From NCBI GenBank assembly GCA_964528645.1, contig CAZGSR010000011.1, positions 1 to 64,000 on the forward strand: a DNA stretch of 64,000 nt, in the 5' to 3' direction. A program made the translations under genes and the position numbers. Numbering within the stretch: position 1 is the first letter of the stretch; the number at the start of each line of letters is the position of its first letter. Positions 51,486-59,457 of this stretch are shown here, piece by piece. Under the pieces are notes generated by a model. The model saw nothing but the letters and a program-made list of their open reading frames with translations, did no database searches and had not been told where the DNA came from. Origin of the DNA: UBA5734 sp964528645. GTDB lineage: Bacteria > Bacillota > Clostridia > Saccharofermentanales > UBA5734.

Positions 51486-52625
51486 ATGTTGATCGATACC
51501 CTGGGCAAACTCTGGGGTGACTCCGGGTTTGCTGCGCTCGACCTGCCACATCTGCTCATGATCGTGATTGCCGGTGTCCTGATCTACCTGGCGATCGTCA
51601 AGAAATTTGAACCCCTGCTCTTGCTGCCGATCGCTTTTGGCATGCTGTTGGCCAATCTGCCAATCACCGGCCTGATGGATGCACCGCCTGCCGATCACAG
51701 CGGCCCGGGCGGATTGCTGTACTATCTGTACCAGGGCGTCAAGCTGGGCATCTATCCGTCGCTGATCTTCCTTGGCATCGGGGCGATGACTGACTTCGGC
51801 CCGCTGATCGCACGGCCCTCGAGCCTGCTGCTGGGCGCGGCCGCGCAGTTTGGCATCTATGTCGCCTTCACCGTGGCTCGGATGCTCGGCTTCACGGTCC
51901 AGGAGGCGGCCTCGATCGGCATCATCGGCGGAGCAGATGGCCCGACGGCGATCTTCCTGACCACGCGACTGGCGCCGGAGCTGCTGCCTGCAATTGCGAT
52001 TGCAGCCTACTCTTACATGGCCCTGATCCCATTGATCCAGCCGCCGATCATGCGCGCCCTCACCACCGAGAAGGAGCGCCAGACGGTGATGTCGCAGCTG
52101 CGTCACGTGTCGAAGTCTGAAAAGATCGTCTTTCCGATCATCGTCACGATCGTTGCTGTCCTGCTGTTGCCATCCGTTGCGCCTCTGATCGGCATGCTGA
52201 TGCTGGGCAACCTGTTCCGTGAATCAGGCGTCGTTGACCGCATCTCCCAGACCGCCCAGAACGAGCTGATCAATATCGTTACGATCTTCCTGGGTGTCAC
52301 CGTGGGTGCGACGGCCAATGCGGATCGATTCCTGCAATGGGAAACCCTCAAGATCATCGGCCTGGGCCTCTTCGCCTTCGTCTTCAGCACCATCGGCGGC
52401 ACACTGTTCGGCAAGCTGATGTACGTGGTGACCGGCGGCAAGGTCAATCCGCTGATCGGATCAGCCGGCGTCTCAGCGGTGCCGATGGCCGCCCGTGTTT
52501 CCCAGGTCGAAGGGCAGCGGGCCAATCCGAAGAACTACCTCCTGATGCATGCCATGGGCCCCAATGTCGCCGGTGTCATCGGCTCGGCGGTTGCGGCTGG
52601 TTTCCTCCTCGCGATGTTTGGTTAA
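51486..52625 (+). CDS. oadB: Na+-pumping decarboxylase membrane subunit beta
   Basis: The 379-residue protein has about nine to eleven membrane helices. The re-entrant motif GIIGGADGPTAIFLTTRLAPEL carries the Asp essential for carboxybiotin decarboxylation and Na+ transport, and TVGATANADRFLQ, NPLIGSAGVSAVPMAARVSQ and MGPNVAGVIGSA are all family marks. It decarboxylates the carrier and exports Na+. It ends the operon. Confidence 0.95.
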   Translation: MLIDTLGKLWGDSGFAALDLPHLLMIVIAGVLIYLAIVKKFEPLLLLPIAFGMLLANLPITGLMDAPPADHSGPGGLLYYLYQGVKLGIYPSLIFLGIGAMTDFGPLIARPSSLLLGAAAQFGIYVAFTVARMLGFTVQEAASIGIIGGADGPTAIFLTTRLAPELLPAIAIAAYSYMALIPLIQPPIMRALTTEKERQTVMSQLRHVSKSEKIVFPIIVTIVAVLLLPSVAPLIGMLMLGNLFRESGVVDRISQTAQNELINIVTIFLGVTVGATANADRFLQWETLKIIGLGLFAFVFSTIGGTLFGKLMYVVTGGKVNPLIGSAGVSAVPMAARVSQVEGQRANPKNYLLMHAMGPNVAGVIGSAVAAGFLLAMFG

Positions 52626-52668
52626 AGACCAATCACAAAATAATACAAAAGGCGGGCAGGCGATTTTC

Positions 52669-52735
52669 TTGTCCCGCTGTCCAGGCGAACGCTATAATTC
52701 AAGACAGGTCTTGTCACAAGACCTGTCTTGCTTTT
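52669..52735 (+). promoter_or_regulatory. Promoter running straight into a 13-bp perfect hairpin before cobT
   Basis: TTGTCC (52669-52674) and TATAAT (52693-52698) are spaced by 18 bases. The transcript would begin within AAGACAGGTCTTG (52701-52713), which pairs with CAAGACCTGTCTT (52717-52729) around a TCA loop, followed by GCTTTTT. The stem can terminate oadB read-through; placed at the start of the cob message it might also stabilise the 5' end or serve as a repressor site. No cobalamin riboswitch fits in this short gap. Confidence 0.55.
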
Positions 52736-52779
52736 TGGCCATAACAAGAGCGTCTGCTCATATCGCTGGAGGATCAGCC

Positions 52780-53871
52780 ATGCCAATTCATTCCTCGTTG
52801 CTCAAACAGGCACTGCGGGAGATTGTTTCCCCCAATGAAGACTATTTCAAAGCGGCCAATGTACGGCTTGACTCCCTGGTCAAGCCACCCCAGAGCCTGG
52901 GACATCTCGAGGCGATGGCTGCCCGCCTGATGGCCATCCAGCAACAACCTGTGATTTCGGTGGAGAAACGCTGCGTGATCGTTCTGGCTGCCGATAATGG
53001 CGTCGTTGCAGAAGGTGTCTCCAGTGCACCCCAGGCTGTCACCGCACTGCAGACGATCAATATCCTCAATGGCCTGGCCGGCGTTTCGGTTCTATCCCGC
53101 CAGTTTGCCGCCGACCTGATGGTCGTCGATGTAGGTGTAGCCACTGATCTGGACCACCCTCAGCTGGTCAAACGCAAAATCAGGTCTTCGACTGGCAACA
53201 TCGCCCGCGAACCAGCTCTGACCGAAGCAGAGGTCATTCAGGCACTGGAAACAGGGCTGGACTTGGCCCGTGATGCCAAAAGCAAGGGCTACCAGGTGCT
53301 GGGCGTGGGTGAAATGGGGATCGGCAACACTACGACCAGCAGCGCTGTCCTGGCGGGTCTTCTGGGTTATGGCCCAGGCCAGGTTGAGCCGCTTGTCGGC
53401 CGTGGGGCCGGCCTGAGTGATGCGGATTTTTACCATAAGGTGTCGATCATCGAACAGGCTTTGCAGCTGCATCAGCCAGACGCAAACGATGTCCTTGATG
53501 TCTTGGCCAAAGTGGGGGGGCTCGATCTGGCGACGATGACCGGCGTTTATCTCGGCGCAGCCGCCAATCGTCTGCCTGTTGCCATCGATGGTTTCATATC
53601 AGTCGTTGCTGCATTGTGTGCGGTCCGCCTGGCCCCTGCTGTGCGCGACTATCTCTTTGCTTCACACCAGTCCTATGAACGCGGCTATCTGGTGGCGATC
53701 CGGGAACTCGATCTGCCCACACCGCTGCAACTCGATATGCGCCTGGGGGAGGGCAGTGGCTGCCCACTCCTGTTTGCTTTGATGGATGCAGCGGTTGCCA
53801 TCTATCACAATATGGGCACTTTCAGCTCTGGAGGGATCGATCTCACATACACTGAGGAGATTACCTTCTGA
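52780..53871 (+). CDS. cobT: Nicotinate-nucleotide-dimethylbenzimidazole phosphoribosyltransferase
   Basis: The 363-residue protein starts MPIHSSLLKQ after GGAGGATC; a longer open frame to 52549 is rejected. It has CobT motifs RLDSLVKPPQSLGHLE, VLAADNGVVAEGVSSAPQ, GEMGIGNTTTSSAVL, VGRGAGL and the catalytic glutamate in RLGEGSGC. It activates the lower ligand base (alpha-ribazole phosphate) for cobalamin. It overlaps cobU by one base. Confidence 0.95.
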   Translation: MPIHSSLLKQALREIVSPNEDYFKAANVRLDSLVKPPQSLGHLEAMAARLMAIQQQPVISVEKRCVIVLAADNGVVAEGVSSAPQAVTALQTINILNGLAGVSVLSRQFAADLMVVDVGVATDLDHPQLVKRKIRSSTGNIAREPALTEAEVIQALETGLDLARDAKSKGYQVLGVGEMGIGNTTTSSAVLAGLLGYGPGQVEPLVGRGAGLSDADFYHKVSIIEQALQLHQPDANDVLDVLAKVGGLDLATMTGVYLGAAANRLPVAIDGFISVVAALCAVRLAPAVRDYLFASHQSYERGYLVAIRELDLPTPLQLDMRLGEGSGCPLLFALMDAAVAIYHNMGTFSSGGIDLTYTEEITF

Positions 53872-54452
53872 TGCGACTTTTTATCAGCGGTGGCTGCAAG
53901 AACGGCAAATCGTCCTTTGCCGAATCATGGGCAGCTTCTGCGGTGAAACCGGGACTGCCGTTGTATTATCTGGCAACGATGCTGCCCAAGGATCAGGAAG
54001 ATCAGGAACGCATCCAGCGCCACCGGCGGCAGCGGGCCGATTTTTCTTTCCAGACTGTGGAGATCCCACGTAACATCGGACAGGTGCTCAAGTCCTGCGA
54101 TCAACAGGGTCATTTCCTGCTCGACAGCACAACCGCCCTGCTGGAAAATGCCATGTTTTTGCCCGATGGCTCTGTGAATCTGCAAGCTGGCGAATCGATC
54201 TGTGCAGACCTCGCGGGGCTTGTGTCGCAGTTGGACCACATCACCCTTGTCAGCGACTATCTGGGCTCTGATGCATTTTTCTATGACCCTCTGGTAGAAG
54301 TGTTTCGCAGCTCCCTGGCCAGGATTGACCGGATGTTGGCCCAGACGTGTGATGTCGTCGTCGAGATCTGTGCCGGCCAGCCGATTTTCCACAAGGGACA
54401 GGACTTGTTCCGGCAAGCCTCAAGACCTTTATCCGCAGCAGGTGAACGATGA
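53871..54452 (+). CDS. cobU: Adenosylcobinamide kinase / guanylyltransferase
   Basis: The 193-residue protein has the P-loop in FISGGCKNGKSSFAE and a short RHRRQRADF segment carrying the guanylated histidine region of CobU, then LLDSTTALL and VSDYLGSD. It phosphorylates and guanylylates adenosylcobinamide. It overlaps both cobT and cobS, so the three are coupled. A second, shorter CobU-like gene lies three positions downstream. Confidence 0.87.
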   Translation: MRLFISGGCKNGKSSFAESWAASAVKPGLPLYYLATMLPKDQEDQERIQRHRRQRADFSFQTVEIPRNIGQVLKSCDQQGHFLLDSTTALLENAMFLPDGSVNLQAGESICADLAGLVSQLDHITLVSDYLGSDAFFYDPLVEVFRSSLARIDRMLAQTCDVVVEICAGQPIFHKGQDLFRQASRPLSAAGER

Positions 54453-55210
54453 GAGTGATCAAAGCCTGGTTCATGACCCTGGGTATGTTCACCATCGTGC
54501 CGGTTCCCCCTGTCTGGGACGACGACGCTAAACCATGGGTCGTTCCTTTGCTTCCAGTGGCCGGAGTTTTCCCGGGAATCCTGGCAGCCGGGACCGCCTG
54601 GTTGCTGTCCTTCGTGGAATCCAGCCGCCTGCTGGAAACGGTGCTAGTCTTGCTGGCCTGGCACTTAGCCTCAGGTTTCATCCATGTCGACGGCCTGATG
54701 GATACGTCTGACGCACTGTTTTCCCGGGCCAGCCGGGACAAACGCCTGGCTATCCTCAAAGACCCCCATGTCGGGTCTTTCGCCGTGATAGTACTGGTGG
54801 TGGTCCTTTTGCTGCAGCTGGCCTCGCTGGATTCTGTCGGGGACGAGCCATTCGCCTTCTGGCCCTGGCTGATGATCCCGGTGCTGTCCCGTGCCTGGGC
54901 CAGCCTGGCTGTTTTGTTGACCCCGAAAGTCCTGACCGAAGGGTATGCCAGTCAGTTTCGCAGCTCGCTGAGCGTGCAATTCATCCTCATACCATTGATT
55001 GCGTTGGTTGGTCTGCCTGTTATCGCGTTTTTTCTGGCTGGTTGGATAGGATTGACACTGGCCATGATCCTGGCGCTCGCCGCCGGTCTGACCTGGTTCA
55101 TTTTGCAGCGCAGCTTTGGTGGTATTTCGGGTGATCTGGCCGGATTCATCCTGGTTGTCTGTGAAACTGCGGCCCTGCTGGCCTGGGCCCTTTTGCCGGA
55201 GGTTGTCTGA
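54449..55210 (+). CDS. cobS: Adenosylcobinamide-GDP ribazoletransferase
   Basis: The 253-residue membrane protein has CobS signatures FTIVPVP, the metal-binding HVDGLMDTSDALFSRASRDKRLAILKD split over its loop and DPHVGSFAVI. Six or so hydrophobic helices place it in the membrane. It joins alpha-ribazole to adenosyl-GDP-cobinamide to finish cobalamin (phosphate). The ATG overlaps the cobU stop by four bases. Confidence 0.93.
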   Translation: MRVIKAWFMTLGMFTIVPVPPVWDDDAKPWVVPLLPVAGVFPGILAAGTAWLLSFVESSRLLETVLVLLAWHLASGFIHVDGLMDTSDALFSRASRDKRLAILKDPHVGSFAVIVLVVVLLLQLASLDSVGDEPFAFWPWLMIPVLSRAWASLAVLLTPKVLTEGYASQFRSSLSVQFILIPLIALVGLPVIAFFLAGWIGLTLAMILALAAGLTWFILQRSFGGISGDLAGFILVVCETAALLAWALLPEVV

Positions 55211-55212
55211 GC

Positions 55213-55596
55213 ATGGTTTTTGTCATCGGAGGTGCCTATCAGGGTAAACTCGAATATGTTCGCGCACAGGTGTGTGCACCAGATGCCAGTGTCTGGGCCT
55301 GCCATGAACAGAGTCTGGAAATCGACTGGTCCTGCCAGGTGATCGATAAAATCCATCTCCTGGTCTGGGCTCGCCAGCAGGCTGGTCTGGATACGCTGGA
55401 CTATCTCCGGCAACACCAGAGTCTGCTGCAGGAAAAGATTGTGATTTGCGATGATCTTTCCTCCGGGGTGGTACCGATTGACCGTGATACCCGGCTCTGG
55501 CGCGAAAACGTGGGGCGCTGCTCCGTCTGGCTGGCCAGGGAAGCAGAGCGGGTGGTCCGTGTTTTCTGTGGCCTGGCCACAGAACTGAAGGCGTAA
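55213..55596 (+). CDS. Short CobU-like protein
   Basis: The 127-residue protein starts MVFVIGGAYQGKLEYV, with a shortened P-loop (GGAYQGK) like CobU, and ends VVPIDRDTRLWRENVGR and VVRVFCGLATELK, matching the C-terminal half of CobU (GIVPxxxxxRxFRxxxGxxxQ). The middle with the guanylated histidine is missing. It could be a kinase-only or regulatory relative, or a degraded duplicate. It begins two bases after cobS and seven before cobC, so it is kept in the operon. Confidence 0.65.
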   Translation: MVFVIGGAYQGKLEYVRAQVCAPDASVWACHEQSLEIDWSCQVIDKIHLLVWARQQAGLDTLDYLRQHQSLLQEKIVICDDLSSGVVPIDRDTRLWRENVGRCSVWLAREAERVVRVFCGLATELKA

Positions 55597-55603
55597 GCCC
55601 GGC

Positions 55604-56197
55604 ATGGAATTACTTTTGATCCGCCATGGACTGACCAAGGCCAATCTTGAACGCCGTTTCTGTGGCCTGACCGACTGGCCTGTGCTGCCAGAAGCCCTGC
55701 TGTCTCTCGACCAGATGGTTCTTACGGGGGTCATGCCACCGGTTGAGGTCGTTTGCCATACAGGCCTTCTGCGAACAATCCAGACCGCTGAGCACCTGTT
55801 TCCGGGCATTCCCATGCAGCCTGTTCCCAGACTCGCTGAGTTTGATTTTGGCGATTTTGAAACATTATCCCATGAAGAGCTGCAAGATAATCCGGTATAT
55901 GTTCGCTGGCTGGCCGATTTCGAAACGCTGGCCTGCCCGAATGGTGAAAGCCAGCGCGATTTTGTGGCCCGGATTCGACAAGGCTGGCTGGAACTGGCCT
56001 CTGACTGGACGGGAAAAACTATTGAAAAAGCCGCCCTGGTGACCCATGGCGGCGTGATCGCAGTGCTGATGAACGACTGGTTCCCCGGTGACCAGGACCT
56101 GCTAGACTGGCAACCGGCTTGTGGGTCAGGCTATCGGGTCAGTTTTTCGGCTGGACATCCGAAGCTGGTTGAATCATTCGGCGCCAGAATGATTTGA
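55604..56197 (+). CDS. cobC: Alpha-ribazole phosphatase-like histidine phosphatase
   Basis: The 197-residue protein starts MELLLIRHGLTKAN with the RHG phosphohistidine motif and has the later VTHGGVIAVLM histidine. Within the cob operon the natural role is removal of the 5'-phosphate of alpha-ribazole phosphate or cobalamin phosphate. Its last 59 bases overlap the convergent psiE-like gene. Confidence 0.85.
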   Translation: MELLLIRHGLTKANLERRFCGLTDWPVLPEALLSLDQMVLTGVMPPVEVVCHTGLLRTIQTAEHLFPGIPMQPVPRLAEFDFGDFETLSHEELQDNPVYVRWLADFETLACPNGESQRDFVARIRQGWLELASDWTGKTIEKAALVTHGGVIAVLMNDWFPGDQDLLDWQPACGSGYRVSFSAGHPKLVESFGARMI

Positions 56198-56828
56198 CTT
56201 CCTTTCGGCTGGCCAGCGGGATGACTTCGATCGCATCAATTTCCAGTTCCTTCATGGAATAAATCTTGAACCGGTGCTGCTTATAGGAAACCTCCAGGCC
56301 TGTGAATGGCTTGAGGCCCTCCTCACGGATCAGATGCAGGACCAGGTCGCGGGCTGAACGTCCACCATCGTCCGGGGTGAATTTCGTACCCAGGATGGCA
56401 TTCATTTCGCCCAGCGTGGTGTTGGCTTCGATGATGACCCCGTTCGGGTCGGTCTTCTGGGCAAAATAGCGCTTGACGATCAGCAGGGCACAAATTGCCA
56501 CGACACCGAGGACGATTTCGTAATATTTGGGTTCGTCGATGGCAATCTTGCGGGCGATGATGAAAAACAGGACTTCGATGGTGCTTTCCGGTGTGTGCTT
56601 GGAGATCATCTTGACAAACTCGACAGCGATGATCAGTTCAATCACGTGCTTGAGGAAGGGCTGGATGTCAAATGTATAGATACGATGGGTGATGTCCCAG
56701 AAATGGCCGTATAAGCTGACCAGAATCTCAATACCAGCCAGCAGGACGGCTAGGATGATCAACCCGGACAGGGCGATTTCCAAGTAAGAAGCGATGCGGC
56801 TGACACGGCTGCGAAAGTATTGTTTCAT
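56139..56828 (-). CDS. PsiE-like membrane protein with C-terminal soluble domain
   Basis: The 229-residue protein has four membrane helices (IALSGLIILAVLLAGIEIL; HVIELIIAVEFVKMI; IEVLFFIIARKI; IVLGVVAICALLIVKRYF), as in phosphate-starvation-inducible PsiE proteins, and a cytoplasmic tail (about 130-229: DDGGRSARDLVLHLIREEG, VSYKQHRFKIYSMKELEIDAIEVIPLA) like small ligand-sensing domains. Function unknown. CGGAGGG precedes the ATG. It overlaps cobC tail-to-tail by 59 bases. Confidence 0.7.
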   Translation of the reverse strand: MKQYFRSRVSRIASYLEIALSGLIILAVLLAGIEILVSLYGHFWDITHRIYTFDIQPFLKHVIELIIAVEFVKMISKHTPESTIEVLFFIIARKIAIDEPKYYEIVLGVVAICALLIVKRYFAQKTDPNGVIIEANTTLGEMNAILGTKFTPDDGGRSARDLVLHLIREEGLKPFTGLEVSYKQHRFKIYSMKELEIDAIEVIPLASRKEVKSFWRRMIQPASDVQPKN

Positions 56829-56993
56829 GGTCCCTCCGTCGGGATTGACACTTGCAAAAGGTGCAGAGGATTATGCAAACTGGGATACAGGGCAGGAAAG
56901 TAAAGGGTCAGTTCAAGGAAGTGTTTCGATTATAGTTGATTCAGAATAGGTTGACAACTTGGATCTGGATTCCCGGATGCCAGTGGTGCAGGA

Positions 56994-57027
56994 GGTTGAA
57001 TGCGGGCAGACCTACCTGCTTTCAACC
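56994..57027. repeat. Inverted repeat in the psiE upstream region
   Basis: GGTTGAA and TTCAACC flank 20 bases whose ends (GCGGG and CCTGC) can also pair. The role is unknown; it lies about 165 bases upstream of the psiE-like start. The rest of 56829-57047 shows nothing definite. Confidence 0.35.
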
Positions 57028-57047
57028 GTGAGTTTGTCCGACACTGA

Positions 57048-57082
57048 AAAGCCGCGGATCCCTGATTTGGATTCGCGGCTTT
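57048..57082 (-). terminator. Terminator of the baeRF-like gene
   Basis: AAAGCCGCGGATCC and GGATTCGCGGCTTT pair around a seven-base loop with one mismatch. Read on the minus strand the stem is followed by TTTTC after the AGCC arm, so it ends the gene at 57130-58299. Confidence 0.65.
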
Positions 57083-57129
57083 GATCTAAATGAAATCAAA
57101 GATTGTTGAAAACAACCGGATCGCTTGAA

Positions 57130-58299
57130 TCAATATCGCATCAGGGCGACGGCATCAGCACCGTCAGGGATCTGGTCCGGATCGATGGAGTGCACCTGTG
57201 CCCCGTTCGACAACGCCCGGATCGCGGCGAATTCGAGCAAGTCCTGATGTTCGAAAGGGTTGGCCGGATTTCCCGGCTGGGGACGGCTGATTTCGCGTGT
57301 TTCCGGTACGAAACGGCCAGGGAGTGTTTTACCGCGTGGGATGAAAAGCTTGTCGACCCGTCCGTGATCTGCCGCCTCGATGATCTGGCGGATGTTCTGG
57401 CGGATCCGGTCGCTGCCAAAGAAGTTCTGGGCATTCGTCCAGTCCTGGCTGGCGTGATCAGGCAGATGAGCCTGAACGACCGCCCAAGCCCTGTCCCGGA
57501 GCTCTGTTTCGGTGAGGTGGTCAGGTGAACCGGGGATGTTCACTGGCAGCAAATTGGGATTTTTACTCACCTTTTGGAAAACGGCAAACAGATAATCAAC
57601 ACTGGCCAGGACCAGGGGCAGATTTTCTTTTTGCCAATGTTCGAGGATCTTGCCATCGACAGCCCGGCAATAGTCCTCAACCATCAGGCGGTCGCGATCT
57701 TTGCTGTTTTCAAAACCATGGCTGACAGCACCTGCGACAGCACCATGGTTCGATCCAGCCGCGCCACCGTACTGCCGCCGTTGCTTTTCGAACGAATAAG
57801 CTGAGACAATGGTTTCCAGTGACTCCGGCAGATCCTGGACTGGGATCTGGATCAGGCGATTTTTGCTGCCGCGATAGACTCGGACGGCCCCTCGGCCAAT
57901 GGCCAGCAACAGATATTCTGCGTTCAGGACATCCAGCTCGAGCAAGGGGCGCACCGTGAAATGATCATCGATGACTATGTTTTCATCCACTGGCTGTTCC
58001 AGCGAAAAAATCACAGACTGGTTGTCGCTCATGAACATAGCCAGGGCTTCAGGGGCGACCGCCCAGAAGAGCGGTTGTTCCAGGAGCTCACTGGCCGGTT
58101 TGAGGATGTTCTGGATTTTGGGGACAGTCAGGCCATTGCCTTTGAGGTGGTCCTCGGCCTGACGCAACAAGGTGCGAAGGCGGATCTGGGACATCTTGAC
58201 ATCGTTGCCTTCACGCAGGATTGGCAGATAGATGGAAACACAGGGGAATTCCTGGATCGAAACCAGGGTTTGCAATGTATCGCGGTCAAAACGTAGCAT
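57130..58299 (-). CDS. baeRF (bacterial eRF1-like) family protein
   Basis: The start MLRFDRDTLQ at 58299 follows GGAGATGATG; an upstream in-frame start at 58344 is less likely. The 389-residue protein opens with DTLQTLVSIQEFPCVSIYLP, has the central LLAIGRGAVRVYRGSKN strand and ends in a HSIDPDQIPDGADAVALMRY segment typical of the bacterial archaeo-eukaryotic release factor group (baeRF family 3). These proteins are proposed, not proven, to act on ribosomes under stress. A catalytic GGQ is not visible. Confidence 0.75.
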   Translation of the reverse strand: MLRFDRDTLQTLVSIQEFPCVSIYLPILREGNDVKMSQIRLRTLLRQAEDHLKGNGLTVPKIQNILKPASELLEQPLFWAVAPEALAMFMSDNQSVIFSLEQPVDENIVIDDHFTVRPLLELDVLNAEYLLLAIGRGAVRVYRGSKNRLIQIPVQDLPESLETIVSAYSFEKQRRQYGGAAGSNHGAVAGAVSHGFENSKDRDRLMVEDYCRAVDGKILEHWQKENLPLVLASVDYLFAVFQKVSKNPNLLPVNIPGSPDHLTETELRDRAWAVVQAHLPDHASQDWTNAQNFFGSDRIRQNIRQIIEAADHGRVDKLFIPRGKTLPGRFVPETREISRPQPGNPANPFEHQDLLEFAAIRALSNGAQVHSIDPDQIPDGADAVALMRY

Positions 58300-58452
58300 A
58301 GCATCATCTCCATTCTTCTCGCTGCAGCAAAGCTCTAATTTCATTATACATCTTCGTTCTGGAAAAAACTGAATGGATTATGGTTACTTTAATTCATTGA
58401 AGCCCAGCAAGTTTCCATGATACAGTTAATAAAAGCCAGGGAGGTCGTTGCC

Positions 58453-59457
58453 ATGGAATTTCAGACTGAAAGGATGTCCCTCCAGCTGGCAGACAGGGTC
58501 GATTCTCTGATGGAGCCTGTGCCCTCGAGCCTGCCAGAACTAAACAAGCAAAACCAAATTTTCGGCTTGATCTTGAGCGATCCGAAAATTGCCCGGCAAG
58601 AGCTGGCGATTTTTCCGCTTTGCCTTGATTTGGCTCGGCGCAAAGCCCGGGCTGGAGGTCTTGAGCAGGGGGCGCTTTTTTGTGGGCTCGACCCGAAAAA
58701 GCATCCCTGCCATCCAGATGATCCCCCAGAGACTCCGCTCCGCCTACTGCCGAGTTTCAGCTTGTCCCAATTGATGATCGATTACTACCGGACCAGCCTT
58801 GACTTCCAGTTCCTGCTTTCAGGCGGGGCGGATGTGATCTTCGAGACCGCACGTCTGTGGCGGTCGGTCCAGAAGCCAGGCACGGCTTACGATGTCAGCG
58901 AATGGCCAGCCTTAGAACCCCTCATCCAGCTCAATTTGCACTGGACAAGCCGGATCTGGTCGATGCTGGAACGTGCCGGAAAGCAGCAGGGTGTGGCAGC
59001 ACGGCTTGGCTTATCTGAGCAGGAGGTCCACCAATTGGCCGAATTACTCATGCCGCTGCCAGAAAAGACTATGTTCAGAGACAAATCCAGTCAAATACAA
59101 GAGGCTGCAGACATATTGTCAGGTCTGGTTCACACTGGCCACAACCTGTCATCTGAAACTTGGCACAGCGGTGTTGAAGCGGGCTTTCTTGCTATCCTGG
59201 CAACACAGATCGCCCGCCTCGTAATCGATGGGGAAGAGCTCTCATTTTCGCCTGTTTTACCGCTTGGTTGGCAGGGATATACCCTGCGCCTAACCTTCAG
59301 GGGCAGCAAATTCGACGTTCAGATCACAGGCTCGACAGGCAAGCTGACCCTGACCGAAGGTTCTGCTATTCCCGTTATTGTCTACGGTCTGGAGTACATG
59401 CTTGAAGATGAATTTGAATTTGACCTTGTGAAAAATGAGGCTTTTCCTGATGAATGA
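58453..59457 (+). CDS. Minimal GH65-like protein, probably non-catalytic
   Basis: The start MEFQTERMSLQL follows GGGAGG. The 334-residue protein resembles the second half of GH65 disaccharide phosphorylases: DYYRTSLDFQFLLSGGADVIFETARLW, then SGVEAGFLAILATQIARLV and the C-terminal sheet FSPVLPLGWQGYTLRLTFRG. GH65 enzymes have about 750 residues. The segment that should carry the catalytic glutamate reads GLEQGALFCGLDPKK, and the GPDEYH motif is absent. It may be a binding protein. It overlaps the diguanylate cyclase gene by 8 bases. Confidence 0.65.
   Translation: MEFQTERMSLQLADRVDSLMEPVPSSLPELNKQNQIFGLILSDPKIARQELAIFPLCLDLARRKARAGGLEQGALFCGLDPKKHPCHPDDPPETPLRLLPSFSLSQLMIDYYRTSLDFQFLLSGGADVIFETARLWRSVQKPGTAYDVSEWPALEPLIQLNLHWTSRIWSMLERAGKQQGVAARLGLSEQEVHQLAELLMPLPEKTMFRDKSSQIQEAADILSGLVHTGHNLSSETWHSGVEAGFLAILATQIARLVIDGEELSFSPVLPLGWQGYTLRLTFRGSKFDVQITGSTGKLTLTEGSAIPVIVYGLEYMLEDEFEFDLVKNEAFPDE

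Noticed and set aside
52626..52779. Cobalamin riboswitch before cobT
   Set aside because: The gap is too short for the fold and lacks a B12 box; it holds a promoter and a simple hairpin.
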